Assembly (NCBI GenBank): GCA_030523765.1
Contig: JAUNHX010000001.1
Location: 1-64,000, forward strand
Length of the DNA stretch: 64,000 nt
Direction: 5' to 3'
Origin: Bacteroidales bacterium
GTDB taxonomy: Bacteria > Bacteroidota > Bacteroidia > Bacteroidales > P3
Under the pieces are notes generated by a model. It was not told the DNA's origin. It did not search any database and worked only from the letters and a program-made list of their open reading frames with translations. Each line of letters begins with the position of its first letter. Positions within the stretch are counted from its first letter, which is position 1. This document shows, in pieces, positions 55,376 through 63,350 of this stretch. Both the position numbers and the translations under genes were made by a program.

Positions 55376-56215
55376 TTATCGCATCCAACCATCTACACGG
55401 AACACCTTCTCCATCAGTTTCTGTTCTTGATGAGTTACCGTATCGCGATGCCATACCTCTACCCGCGCTGCATAATAGCATTCAAAGTCGCCTTCATAAA
55501 TCGTAAAACCATTCCCCTGATTGTGATTGATATGTCCGAAAGCGGTATGGTCGACCACATAGGTAGTTGTTCGTCTCTTAATCTGTTCATATGAGAGTGG
55601 CTCGTTCTTAGTATACTCGAACAAACGTAGATAAAGCATTCCATCAGGAAGCGCTGGATAGTAGAAATCCCAATCGTACGCACCACAATTTCCATAAAGC
55701 ATCAGCCACGAGTTGGTATCCAGCTCCGATACTGTACTATCACGATTTGGCAAGATTCCCCCTAAAAAGGCATCGCATTGATTCTCTTCTGGCACACTGT
55801 ATTCCAAATCGGAGGGGATAGGATGTTGTTCAGCGTAATAGGTAGGGAACGACTGGACAGCCAAACCATATATACCCATCATGACAAACAGCAGCACCAT
55901 GCCAACTAGCGATGCCACAATACAAGCCACCGCATGTTTGTAGCGTTTCGCTTTGAAATCGCGCACTATCACCACCGTTATTATCACAATAGAGGCCAAC
56001 ACTATCAGCGGTGTAATCCCTTCCATTACAAGCCTCGCATAATAGAATCCTATATGCTCTTCGCTAGCAAAAAGAAGCACTACATCGATAAAAAGAAAAA
56101 GCAATACCACCAAAGGCAACTGCCACAGACGACGCGATATCCTATCCCAAAAGTTTTCTTTTTCGGTAGGTTGTTTCGTAGCATCTACTTTTGTATAATC
56201 GTTTTCTGATGTCAT
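55376..56215 (-). CDS. Membrane protein of unknown function
   Basis: A 279-residue protein with three hydrophobic segments: about 29-51 (WQLPLVVLLFLFIDVVLLF), 60-83 (MEGITPLIVLASIVIITVVIV) and 95-117 (ACIVASLVGMVLLFVMMGIYGLAV). The remainder is a soluble domain likely outside, with a Cys-containing segment. The longest frame starts at 56299, but the promoter at 56233-56262 lies between, so ATG 56215 (MTSENDYTKVDA) is used. It is co-directional with the gene at 54877-55347. I recognise no family. Confidence 0.6.
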   Translation of the reverse strand: MTSENDYTKVDATKQPTEKENFWDRISRRLWQLPLVVLLFLFIDVVLLFASEEHIGFYYARLVMEGITPLIVLASIVIITVVIVRDFKAKRYKHAVACIVASLVGMVLLFVMMGIYGLAVQSFPTYYAEQHPIPSDLEYSVPEENQCDAFLGGILPNRDSTVSELDTNSWLMLYGNCGAYDWDFYYPALPDGMLYLRLFEYTKNEPLSYEQIKRRTTTYVVDHTAFGHINHNQGNGFTIYEGDFECYYAARVEVWHRDTVTHQEQKLMEKVFRVDGWMR

Positions 56216-56232
56216 TGTACCTAAATATTTTG

Positions 56233-56262
56233 CAAAAATACGAATTATAATCGTTTTTACAA
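56233..56262 (-). promoter_or_regulatory. Promoter of the 55376-56215 gene
   Basis: On the minus strand: TTG (56260-56262), exactly 19 bases, TATTTTTG (56233-56240); leader of about 14 bases. Confidence 0.75.
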
Positions 56263-56331
56263 CACAAATATTACAAACCCACCTAAAAAAATATCTCAAC
56301 GCCTATACGCTTGTCCAACTGTTATTATATC

Positions 56332-56455
56332 CTAGGCAAACTCTAAGCAAGGTATAAGCAAGCTAAAGCAAACTCTAAGCAAGTCAAATAGCTTGCCTAG
56401 AGCTTGCTAACACCCTTCCAACTCCTACCCAACTCCTATAAAACTCCTATATAAC
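56332..56455. repeat. 11-bp-period repeat array C
   Basis: About eleven consecutive units of 10-11 bases: CTAGGCAAACT, CTAAGCAAGGT, ATAAGCAAGCT, AAAGCAAACT, CTAAGCAAGTC, then the inverted forms AAATAGCTTGC and CTAGAGCTTGC, then CAACTCCTACC, CAACTCCTATA, AAACTCCTATA. It fills most of the gap between two minus-strand genes. GCAAGC/GCTTGC parts can pair. Confidence 0.8.
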
Positions 56456-56480
56456 CTCTTTTCTAAGGAATGAAGGTGTA

Positions 56481-57260
56481 TTATTGTTTTGACAATTGCA
56501 AAAGGTTAACGCCATCGGAGAAGATCATACGCTGATTATTGGGCATATAGAATCCTCCCTTCACCGTTTCGCCCTCGAAATAGACACTCGTACGGCCTAC
56601 CCCTTTGTCATAGGTGTAATTCACATTCCAACGCTCGGAAGTGGTCTCATCTCCATATTCATTCATGGTAAGGTTAAGCACAGCGCCATTAGCATCAACG
56701 AACTCTAGCTGGTAATGATAATGAATTTGGATTGCATCGTTGCCCTCTTCAGCCTCGAGCACATCATCATAATCCATTGTCCAACTAGTACCAACCATAG
56801 TAGTAGGAGTAGCATAATCTCTCTTGACGAAGGGGATGCTAGTGAAGGGGATTTCAAACAGACGTTCTATATCGCCACTCGTCACCACCAGACCTTCTAC
56901 TTTGGTATAATACATTGTGAACGAGAAGGAATAGGTGCCTTTCGCTTTTCTTCCCTTCCATTCGTTGGGCAAATCTAAGGTAGCGCTAACTGTTCCTCTA
57001 TTATCCTCCCAGGTGTAGGTGAAAGGCATAACAAGACAACCCCCTACAGCATCCCCCTCATAATTCTCACTTAGGAAAAGGGTACCGCTTTTATCATCAG
57101 TAAAGATCATAGTCACTTCAATAGCATACGACTCGCCATCCTCAGTGTAGGTCCAATTACCTGTCCAAGCATTCCCTTCCAGTTCGATGTTAGGCACACA
57201 AGCGGTGAAGCCCAATGAAATCAAGGCAATCAATGCCCATACAAAATAACGTGTTTTCAT
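56481..57260 (-). CDS. Putative lipoprotein, lipocalin-like repeats
   Basis: A 259-residue lipoprotein: signal MKTRYFVWALIALISLGFTAC, lipobox FTAC, acylated Cys at 21. The mature part seems to hold two similar beta-sheet modules, each opening with a W-x-G-x-W-like or TSWTMDY segment, followed by ATLDL or LNLTM strands, as in lipocalin-like domains of Bacteroidota. Function is unknown. A dispersed repeat element begins 25 bases upstream of its start codon, so its promoter may lie in or beyond that repeat; no -7 box was seen. Confidence 0.65.
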   Translation of the reverse strand: MKTRYFVWALIALISLGFTACVPNIELEGNAWTGNWTYTEDGESYAIEVTMIFTDDKSGTLFLSENYEGDAVGGCLVMPFTYTWEDNRGTVSATLDLPNEWKGRKAKGTYSFSFTMYYTKVEGLVVTSGDIERLFEIPFTSIPFVKRDYATPTTMVGTSWTMDYDDVLEAEEGNDAIQIHYHYQLEFVDANGAVLNLTMNEYGDETTSERWNVNYTYDKGVGRTSVYFEGETVKGGFYMPNNQRMIFSDGVNLLQLSKQ

Positions 57261-57285
57261 TTTTTGTTGTTTATCTTAGTTTTTA

Positions 57286-57415
57286 AGGTGGGTTCTATAA
57301 AATCATTTTGACAAGCAGCAAGATGTCGACAAGACTTCAAAAGCGCTAAAAAGATTCATATTTCCCATTATCATTATTTATTTTTGTTTAAGCGGTGAAT
57401 TTATAGAACCCACCT
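57286..57415 (-). repeat. Dispersed MITE-like element, copy 2
   Basis: This is a 130-base copy on the minus strand. Both ends are AGGTGGGTTCTATAAA-type inverted repeats and the left two-thirds match 56-145 closely. About 80 bases present in copy 1 (the region with the central hairpin) are missing. The A and G of its edge complete the TAG stop of the adjacent lipoprotein gene. Confidence 0.85.
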
Positions 57416-58541
57416 AAATAATTCTGCGAAAAACATACTGAGTATCACATCCTGTAAACTGATGCAAATCATGAATAACTAGCGGCATAGCCACATGAGC
57501 ATCAGTGAAATCGTAGCCCGATAATCCCAAGGAATCGACCACCCCATAACTACTGTCGTTATTGTACGTGTAGCGCAACGACAGTTCCCAGTCGAGTTCA
57601 GGGCGTTCGGTATAAAAGCGCTGCATCTCACAGAAACCGGTAACGATAGGCGAGATGCAATTGATATCGATAGGAATATAGAACTGCGCCAAATGGATCT
57701 CAGGGTAGGTCTCTATTGCATTAGGATACAAATGCATGATACCACCTGTTTGATCGCAATACCAAGTCTGTACCTGTGAAACTGGAACCAATGCGCAACT
57801 ATGTACATGATCACAGATACAAGCCCCCGTGTAGGCAAACGTCATCAACAACGTGTCGCCGCCCCGATGTTCAATATAGAAAGTATCGAAGGTAGAAGGA
57901 TTGTTGTAATCATTTCGAAAAACAGCCAAGATAAGACGTCCATTTTCTTCGTAAGTATCAAAGAAGGCACCTGCAGGCATATGTAACCAATAATTGTTGA
58001 GGAGGTCGAAATTGACATACACCGTATGGTTAGCGCTATCGATGGTAACGAAAACGTTATGATCGCCGTGCCAACCATCGAAACCCACATTAGCATAAGT
58101 AGCCGTTCCACCTTGCCTTGAGGGGGCATTAGCATACGCTCTGCCATTCCAGGTTCTCGTATCGGAGTCGTAAGTAATGGTAACTGTTTTACCTGCAGCC
58201 TCTTGCTGTCGCATCCAGGCTTTCATTTCCTCACGACTAGTAGTGCTGAAGGTAACCACCTCCTTTGAGGCCGATTGGCCCGAGGACCGTTCTGAGTTAA
58301 AGAAAGTAACGGAAGCACCCTCGGTTGCTAAGTCGCAGAAACGATCCATCAAAGCATCCCATTCCTTGTCGGATTTCAGATGGACGGTAGTCGTTCTAGG
58401 GGTAGATTGAGGATTATCACGCAGTTGCTTACTGGGGGTGACTGTATAAACGATGGTCCTTTTCGCCTCTTCTGACACACATGAGGCGACTAGCAGCGTA
58501 ATGGCCAGCAGCAAAATAAGTTTAGGATGTATTCTCTTCAT
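57414..58541 (-). CDS. Lipoprotein at the end of a sigma-factor operon
   Basis: A 375-residue lipoprotein: MKRIHPKLILLLAITLLVASC, lipobox VASC, Cys at 21. The N-terminal part (about 55-110, VHLKSDKEWDALMDRFCDLATEGASV) resembles the middle of the neighbouring 140-residue protein (EAAWQQLKDEFDIRSSEGSTSW), which hints at a shared domain. The C-terminal half has many Cys, Tyr and Asp. Its TAG stop overlaps the edge of a dispersed repeat, so the gene may have been shortened. It lies 12 bases after the 140-residue gene; it is likely in the sigma operon. Function unknown. Confidence 0.65.
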   Translation of the reverse strand: MKRIHPKLILLLAITLLVASCVSEEAKRTIVYTVTPSKQLRDNPQSTPRTTTVHLKSDKEWDALMDRFCDLATEGASVTFFNSERSSGQSASKEVVTFSTTSREEMKAWMRQQEAAGKTVTITYDSDTRTWNGRAYANAPSRQGGTATYANVGFDGWHGDHNVFVTIDSANHTVYVNFDLLNNYWLHMPAGAFFDTYEENGRLILAVFRNDYNNPSTFDTFYIEHRGGDTLLMTFAYTGACICDHVHSCALVPVSQVQTWYCDQTGGIMHLYPNAIETYPEIHLAQFYIPIDINCISPIVTGFCEMQRFYTERPELDWELSLRYTYNNDSSYGVVDSLGLSGYDFTDAHVAMPLVIHDLHQFTGCDTQYVFRRII

Positions 58542-58553
58542 ATTGATTGTTTT

Positions 58554-58976
58554 TTATTTGTTCTTATTATTATTTGTCTTTATGGGATGGTTCAATTGAT
58601 AATCAAGGAGGGCATCATACTGCTGTTCAGTATCGAGCCTATAAAAGCCTATGGTATGGCGGGCATGATTGGCTATACAACGCCAACGAGGAGTTCCATC
58701 CCATCGGGCACGCTGTGTAGGTGCCGATAAGGGTGCCAGCCAGGAGGTTGAACCCTCCGAAGAACGGATATCGAACTCGTCCTTAAGCTGTTGCCATGCG
58801 GCCTCGTTATCGGCCTCCACAAGGACCACATCAACTCGCACCGAATCGTTGAGAAGGAAGCCCCTCACCTCTGCCACAGTAAGGTCCGATCTAGTAGCAT
58901 AGCGCTGATAGAGAGGGCTCTGCGCCATCGCCACTAAAGGCATCAAGAGGGTTAGTATCATCAATATCCTTTTCAT
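58554..58976 (-). CDS. Small exported protein of the sigma operon
   Basis: A 140-residue protein with signal peptide MKRILMILTLLMPLVAMAQ. A central segment VDVVLVEADNEAAWQQLKDEFDIRSSEGSTSW recalls the next protein. TPRWRCIANHARHTIGFYRLDTEQQYDALLDY suggests a compact globular end. It lies 19 bases behind the anti-sigma-like gene and 12 before the lipoprotein gene. I recognise no family. Confidence 0.6.
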   Translation of the reverse strand: MKRILMILTLLMPLVAMAQSPLYQRYATRSDLTVAEVRGFLLNDSVRVDVVLVEADNEAAWQQLKDEFDIRSSEGSTSWLAPLSAPTQRARWDGTPRWRCIANHARHTIGFYRLDTEQQYDALLDYQLNHPIKTNNNKNK

Positions 58977-58995
58977 ATCGTTCTTGTTTAAGCGA

Positions 58996-59298
58996 TCACG
59001 ATTCCATCAGTAAATCGGCAGCCAAAGCGCTCCATTGCGCATCGGAAGTACCCTGACGATTGCATATCACTTGCTCGTAGTTTTTCACCACCGTGCTATT
59101 CTTGGCACGTTGCTGCTGATGAGATGGGGACTGATGTAGCATCAATGGGAGCGCAGTTACAGTCACCAACGCCAAGCCAACTATTGCGAGACGTCCTTTA
59201 CGCCGATGCTGCCAGCGAGGAAAGCCCGAAGCCAAGCGTTTGGCATAGGCTGTAGCCTCTGCACGTTGCCATAACTGTTCAAATTCTTTCTCGTTCAT
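58996..59298 (-). CDS. Small membrane protein, likely anti-sigma factor
   Basis: A 100-residue protein with one membrane segment (about 34-53, RLAIVGLALVTVTALPLML) after a positively charged cytoplasmic part. The N-terminus (MNEKEFEQLWQRAEATAYAKRLA) is helical. Its first four bases overlap the stop of the sigma-factor gene (ATGA), a layout typical of ECF sigma/anti-sigma pairs. No zinc-binding HxxxCxxC motif is visible, so it would be a minimal anti-sigma or just a small envelope partner. The assignment rests on context. Confidence 0.5.
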   Translation of the reverse strand: MNEKEFEQLWQRAEATAYAKRLASGFPRWQHRRKGRLAIVGLALVTVTALPLMLHQSPSHQQQRAKNSTVVKNYEQVICNRQGTSDAQWSALAADLLMES

Positions 59299-59762
59299 GA
59301 TAACCAGTCCTTTCTTATTTGTTCTTTGATACGTACCAGTCGTACGCTGACATTATTCTCGGTCATTCCCACCTTTGAACCTATTTCGCGATAGCTGTAG
59401 CCTTCTAGTTGCATCCTTACTATAGTGCGATCAGGTTCGGAGAGGAGTGCTATGCGTTCGTATAGCTCATCGACAAGGATGTTGCTCTCTTCGGGTGGAT
59501 CGTAGTCGCTAGGGAGTGGTAGCGAATGGGGGGTGCGACGAAGCATATCGATCATAGCGTTGCGGGCCGTTTTCCATATCCAAGGTGCCTGACCCAACCC
59601 CTCGGGCATACGTTCCCTTCCCATCCAGAGCGCCACCGTAGCCTCCTGAAGCAGATCGTCAACAGTCGCTCCCTGCCGGCAATAGCGGCGACAGAGGGTA
59701 TAAAGCAATCCACGATAATGGTGGAGTAACTTCTCGAACGGTTCGTTGACTTTCATACCCAT
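59295..59762 (-). CDS. ECF RNA polymerase sigma factor
   Basis: A 155-residue sigma-70 family protein. Region 2 reads YRGLLYTLCRRYCRQGATVDDLLQEATVALW and region 4 (LSEPDRTIVRMQLEGYSYREIGSKVGMTENNVSVRLVRIKEQIR) has the helix-turn-helix, with no region 3, as in extracytoplasmic-function sigma factors. The longest frame reaches 59783; I use ATG 59762, with ATG 59756 also possible. The downstream genes (anti-sigma-like, exported protein, lipoprotein) overlap or lie within 20 bases, so it probably controls its own operon. The signal is unknown. Confidence 0.85.
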   Translation of the reverse strand: MGMKVNEPFEKLLHHYRGLLYTLCRRYCRQGATVDDLLQEATVALWMGRERMPEGLGQAPWIWKTARNAMIDMLRRTPHSLPLPSDYDPPEESNILVDELYERIALLSEPDRTIVRMQLEGYSYREIGSKVGMTENNVSVRLVRIKEQIRKDWLS

Positions 59763-59847
59763 AATAACGTAACAAAAGGACAAAAAACTACATGAGGAGC
59801 TTTCTTTTCTTCTTCACCCTTGCTTGCCAAGCGAGCAAAACCTATGA

Positions 59848-59890
59848 TAAATAAGGCGTACCCCACGCTCTGAGATACGCCTTTTTTTAT
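59848..59890 (-). terminator. Terminator of the porin-like gene
   Basis: Arms AAGGCGTA/TACGCCTT (59853-59860, 59876-59883) with partial inner pairing, flanked by ATAAATA and T7 tracts; on the minus strand it follows the stop of the porin-like gene. Confidence 0.8.
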
Positions 59891-59903
59891 CAATGAATGC
59901 TCC

Positions 59904-61211
59904 TCAAAAAGAATAGAGGATACCAAAGATTCCGCGTGTATTGGCTACTCCCATATCGGGAGCCGATTCATAGTGATAGCCCGTAGTGCCATCGGAAACC
60001 TTGTTGCCATACTGTGCAAAGGTATGCTCCAACTCGAGCGAGAAAGTGAGTCCACCAGTAGCATAATACTCTATGCGAGGCTGCACACGATACAAATATT
60101 CTATATTGAATCCACGTCCATAAACCTCCATACCGCTGTGAGTAAGGGTAGCAGTACTATTGTTTACCGAACGGCCGAAATCATTGTTTTTTGCGTAACC
60201 CATAAAAATACCTGGGCGCCAATGACCTTTCGTACGACTAAAATCGGCCCAAAGGGTAGTGAAGGTCCAAGGCTCATAGGTATAAGGATCCATTTCGGTA
60301 TTGGATAAAACATTGTAGGAAGAGATGTAACCGCCTATCGATGAGATCTCATAGAGATCATCGTTTAAGAGCGTCTGCGCTTTGATTGACCAGCCTTCCA
60401 TACGGAACTTGCCATACAAGGTATAGGCGATGTTACTATAGGTGGACTGACAGCGATGACTATTGCCTTGAGCATCGATATAGGAGGAATGGGGCAACAG
60501 TTGACGATAGTTGGCTGCCGCTCCCAAAAGTAGACGATCACCATTGTAGCGCACTTGCAGATTCATTTCGGGCACCATAGCCGTACGGAGATACTGTGTA
60601 CTACTGCCATTCCACCCTTGACTCTTATTATCGAGTTGGAAAGCAGCCACTGCCAATGCCTCGAACTTTCCTGTATGGAAGGAGTAGCGGAACTGATTAT
60701 AACGGGCATAGGGATGGAAGGGAGCACCCATGTTGAGCGGCTGTGTCATGGGCATGATCTCGTGGATTACCATTGGATGCCAGTACTGACCTGCTAGGAA
60801 ACTATGATGTTTCCACTGCATATCTACATAGGCATGGCGGAGGCGGAACATATTGATTGTAGGCTCGGTAGCCCCTGTGAAATCGCCTTCTATATAACTA
60901 TGGGTAGCAGCCCCTAAGAATCGAGGGCCTTCGATGGTGAGATTGAGACGAGCCGTGATAGCCAACATATTCATCGAGGGGATTGAGTTGAGATCAAACC
61001 CATCGGAATCATAACTCGGAGCAGCAGGGAAGAAATGCATCATACCCTCGCGTCCACTTACCACTTGTCGTGTGTCAGCAAAGAGAACAGGATTAACGAA
61101 ACCATGCATCTTGAACCGATCGGTCCAGTGTCCATGACGGGTTGTGTCAGAAGGGGCTGCCATAAGTTGGAGCGCCATCATCAGAAGGGGAAAGAATAAT
61201 ACTTTTCTCAT
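59904..61211 (-). CDS. Porin-like outer-membrane protein (DcaP-type)
   Basis: A 435-residue exported protein: signal MRKVLFFPLLMMALQLMAA. Many long amphipathic strands (RLNLTIEGPRFLGAATHSYIEGDF, FRLRHAYVDMQWKHHSFLAGQYWH, RIEYYATGGLTFSLELEHTF) and a terminal aromatic (GILYSF) describe a 16-18 strand barrel. The layout resembles the DcaP-like porins of Bacteroidota (RLRHAYV and AGQYWHP are typical) that take up small acids or sugars. It is the last gene of the operon beginning beyond 64000; the gap to the preceding membrane protein is 2 bases. Confidence 0.75.
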   Translation of the reverse strand: MRKVLFFPLLMMALQLMAAPSDTTRHGHWTDRFKMHGFVNPVLFADTRQVVSGREGMMHFFPAAPSYDSDGFDLNSIPSMNMLAITARLNLTIEGPRFLGAATHSYIEGDFTGATEPTINMFRLRHAYVDMQWKHHSFLAGQYWHPMVIHEIMPMTQPLNMGAPFHPYARYNQFRYSFHTGKFEALAVAAFQLDNKSQGWNGSSTQYLRTAMVPEMNLQVRYNGDRLLLGAAANYRQLLPHSSYIDAQGNSHRCQSTYSNIAYTLYGKFRMEGWSIKAQTLLNDDLYEISSIGGYISSYNVLSNTEMDPYTYEPWTFTTLWADFSRTKGHWRPGIFMGYAKNNDFGRSVNNSTATLTHSGMEVYGRGFNIEYLYRVQPRIEYYATGGLTFSLELEHTFAQYGNKVSDGTTGYHYESAPDMGVANTRGIFGILYSF

Positions 61212-61213
61212 AA

Positions 61214-62875
61214 TTAATTATTTATTTCATTATTGAAAGATTTGGACATAGGTTGTATCGATACCTCAACCTGAGCAGTCTGAGGCATCTCAATCTGTTG
61301 TATATGATAAATAGGCGATTGAGGCGATTGGGAACAGAGAAGTTCAAATTGTTCTTTACTATTAGCACATTGCAACGTACGGCCCGAACGCATTACGATA
61401 TATTGGTCAATATAATCGTTCTCTTTTGTCAATGTAGAGCCCCATACCGATGAGGAATAGAGATCTTCGGTGTAGAGGATTGCATCGGTTGGCAGCGATT
61501 GGAAGAGCCCCTCGCTGCTCAATCTATCGATCTCATCGAAACGCGACTCACTGCGTTGCCACTCTCTACTTAGGTTCTCGTTGGCATAGCCTACAATGAT
61601 TGTCATGACCATTAGCACCGCAGCAATGCCTAGATAAGCCCATTGTAATAGCTTAGTGTGTGAACGCAAAAGCCACAGCATCAGCACCCCCAACAAGGCC
61701 ACTGCCATCGTGATGCCAAAATAGGAGAAATAGGAGGTAACATATCCTCGCATCCACAAATACCACTCATTATTATATTTAGGAGTGATACCTATTAGGG
61801 TGTGAGCTAAGAATGAAACCCCAATAGCTATGGCTATGGCCCAAAGGAGTGTTTCTAAAGTCCATCGTTGCAACTGCAGGCCCCGCACCATCCCATAGCC
61901 AACCACACCCACTAACAGCGCCAAAATGTATACCCGCAAAGGAGCATGGGTCAAGGCAAAGAGTGCACTATCAACGGCACCTTCTCCAGGATAGTTAAGA
62001 GTACACACTTCGTGATAGTAATGAAAATTCTGCATAGGGAGTACAATCCGAGTACAACGGCCAAGAATACGGAAGAAGTGGGCCCAGCTGAACTGATCGG
62101 AGACCGAGGCCCCTGCATAGAACGCTGCCTCGGGGTTTAGATGGAGTTGATAAGCGCGATAGCCTATATAAAGCAACATATATATTAGTATGACTCCCAC
62201 ATAGGTAAGAAGTTCAGTATAAAAACTACGACTTCGCCACATCGATAGGAATCCCTCTTTCCGCCAATAACGGGCCACAATGAAGAGACACAAGAGAAGT
62301 ATAAAGAGAATATAGGTTTCATAGAAAAGGGCAGCAGCAAAGAAAAGCAAAGCACTCAGCAGCAACCGCCATCTTTTCGTTTGGCGGCAATAACGGAGGT
62401 ATTGTATCAATGCTCCCCACATCAAACTGCAGCTAAAGGCAAACACGAAGGGATAGGCCATAAAAGGCATATGGTTGTTGGCCGTAATCGGAGTCAAGAT
62501 CATCAGTAGCAGCAGAACGAGATAGGCCAGTGGCTGAGAACGGAATAGGAGCATCAGCAAGCGGGAAAAGAGGAGATAAGAGAGGAGCAAGGTGCCATAT
62601 TGGAGCGCATGGGTATAACCCCAATCATCGATAGCCCAAGCCAGGTCGTAGCATGGATGTGCTAGAAGGAAATAAAAACGTCCCTGTTGAGCTGCCAGTT
62701 GTTGGGCATGCTCCCAGCAATAAGCCCACCCTTGTCTAGTTATCAGATAGTTCTCAAGATCATCGCCACAAGTAAATCCCAAAGAGGAGAAAGGGATATA
62801 GCATAGAATGGCTACCGCTGCCAATAGCAGCACCGTAATCCATTGTGGAACAGGAAACGATACATTCTTTTTCAT
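61214..62875 (-). CDS. Multi-spanning membrane protein, GT-C/DUF6056-like
   Basis: A 553-residue inner-membrane protein with about ten or more membrane segments. In the first outer loop, CGDDLENYLITRQGW (about 36-50) carries an Asp pair of the kind used as metal or lipid-phosphate binders in GT-C glycosyltransferases; such DUF6056/GtrII-like proteins add sugars to surface polymers in the periplasm. The C-terminal 100 residues are a soluble domain. It follows the flavin oxidase-like gene by 7 bases. Enzyme activity is inferred, not shown. Confidence 0.6.
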   Translation of the reverse strand: MKKNVSFPVPQWITVLLLAAVAILCYIPFSSLGFTCGDDLENYLITRQGWAYCWEHAQQLAAQQGRFYFLLAHPCYDLAWAIDDWGYTHALQYGTLLLSYLLFSRLLMLLFRSQPLAYLVLLLLMILTPITANNHMPFMAYPFVFAFSCSLMWGALIQYLRYCRQTKRWRLLLSALLFFAAALFYETYILFILLLCLFIVARYWRKEGFLSMWRSRSFYTELLTYVGVILIYMLLYIGYRAYQLHLNPEAAFYAGASVSDQFSWAHFFRILGRCTRIVLPMQNFHYYHEVCTLNYPGEGAVDSALFALTHAPLRVYILALLVGVVGYGMVRGLQLQRWTLETLLWAIAIAIGVSFLAHTLIGITPKYNNEWYLWMRGYVTSYFSYFGITMAVALLGVLMLWLLRSHTKLLQWAYLGIAAVLMVMTIIVGYANENLSREWQRSESRFDEIDRLSSEGLFQSLPTDAILYTEDLYSSSVWGSTLTKENDYIDQYIVMRSGRTLQCANSKEQFELLCSQSPQSPIYHIQQIEMPQTAQVEVSIQPMSKSFNNEINN

Positions 62876-62882
62876 AGTTTAA

Positions 62883-63335
62883 TTACTTATTTTTTGACCA
62901 TTTATCGCCCACAAAACCATCGCCTACTGTTCCTTCAATCAAGTCGTAGTGTTTGAAATAAGGGGGTGTGGGACGCAAATCGTAGTGGTCCATCTGCTCG
63001 ATATCCATCCGGAAGAATGCCATTCCGTGATAATCATCATAAAGACGCTGTAGCACTGGATTGTTTTCGAATATCCACCGCTGTCGCTCATCATCCACAT
63101 CGAACTGCGCCTTGCCTACACAACGCACATACTCCTGTCCATAAGAGGCCAGCAGCTCTAGGTTAGGATTATGTTGCAACTGTTTCCACACATCCTTCTT
63201 GGGGTTGGTGCAGAAAAAGAGGGTTGTACCTTCTTGTTTCATAATTTGGAAGATCCGTATCTTGGGTTTGTTGTCCTCAACGGTGGCCAAAGCCAATTCA
63301 TTGTGATTGCGAAGAAATTGTAGTGCTTTTTCCAT
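62883..63335 (-). CDS. Pyridoxamine 5'-phosphate oxidase-like flavoprotein
   Basis: A 150-residue protein of the split-barrel FMN family. ALATVEDNKPKIRIFQIM is the FMN phosphate-binding beginning, followed by GTTLFFCTNPKKDVWKQL and NPNLELLASYGQEYVRCVGKAQF. The C-terminal PPYFKHYDL is typical of the general-stress or nitroreductase-like branch rather than true PdxH, which is longer. It may bind FMN, F420 or heme; the substrate is unknown. It starts 15 bases after the TonB receptor gene, indicating co-transcription. Confidence 0.75.
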   Translation of the reverse strand: MEKALQFLRNHNELALATVEDNKPKIRIFQIMKQEGTTLFFCTNPKKDVWKQLQHNPNLELLASYGQEYVRCVGKAQFDVDDERQRWIFENNPVLQRLYDDYHGMAFFRMDIEQMDHYDLRPTPPYFKHYDLIEGTVGDGFVGDKWSKNK

Positions 63336-63350
63336 GATGATAAAAAGTAA

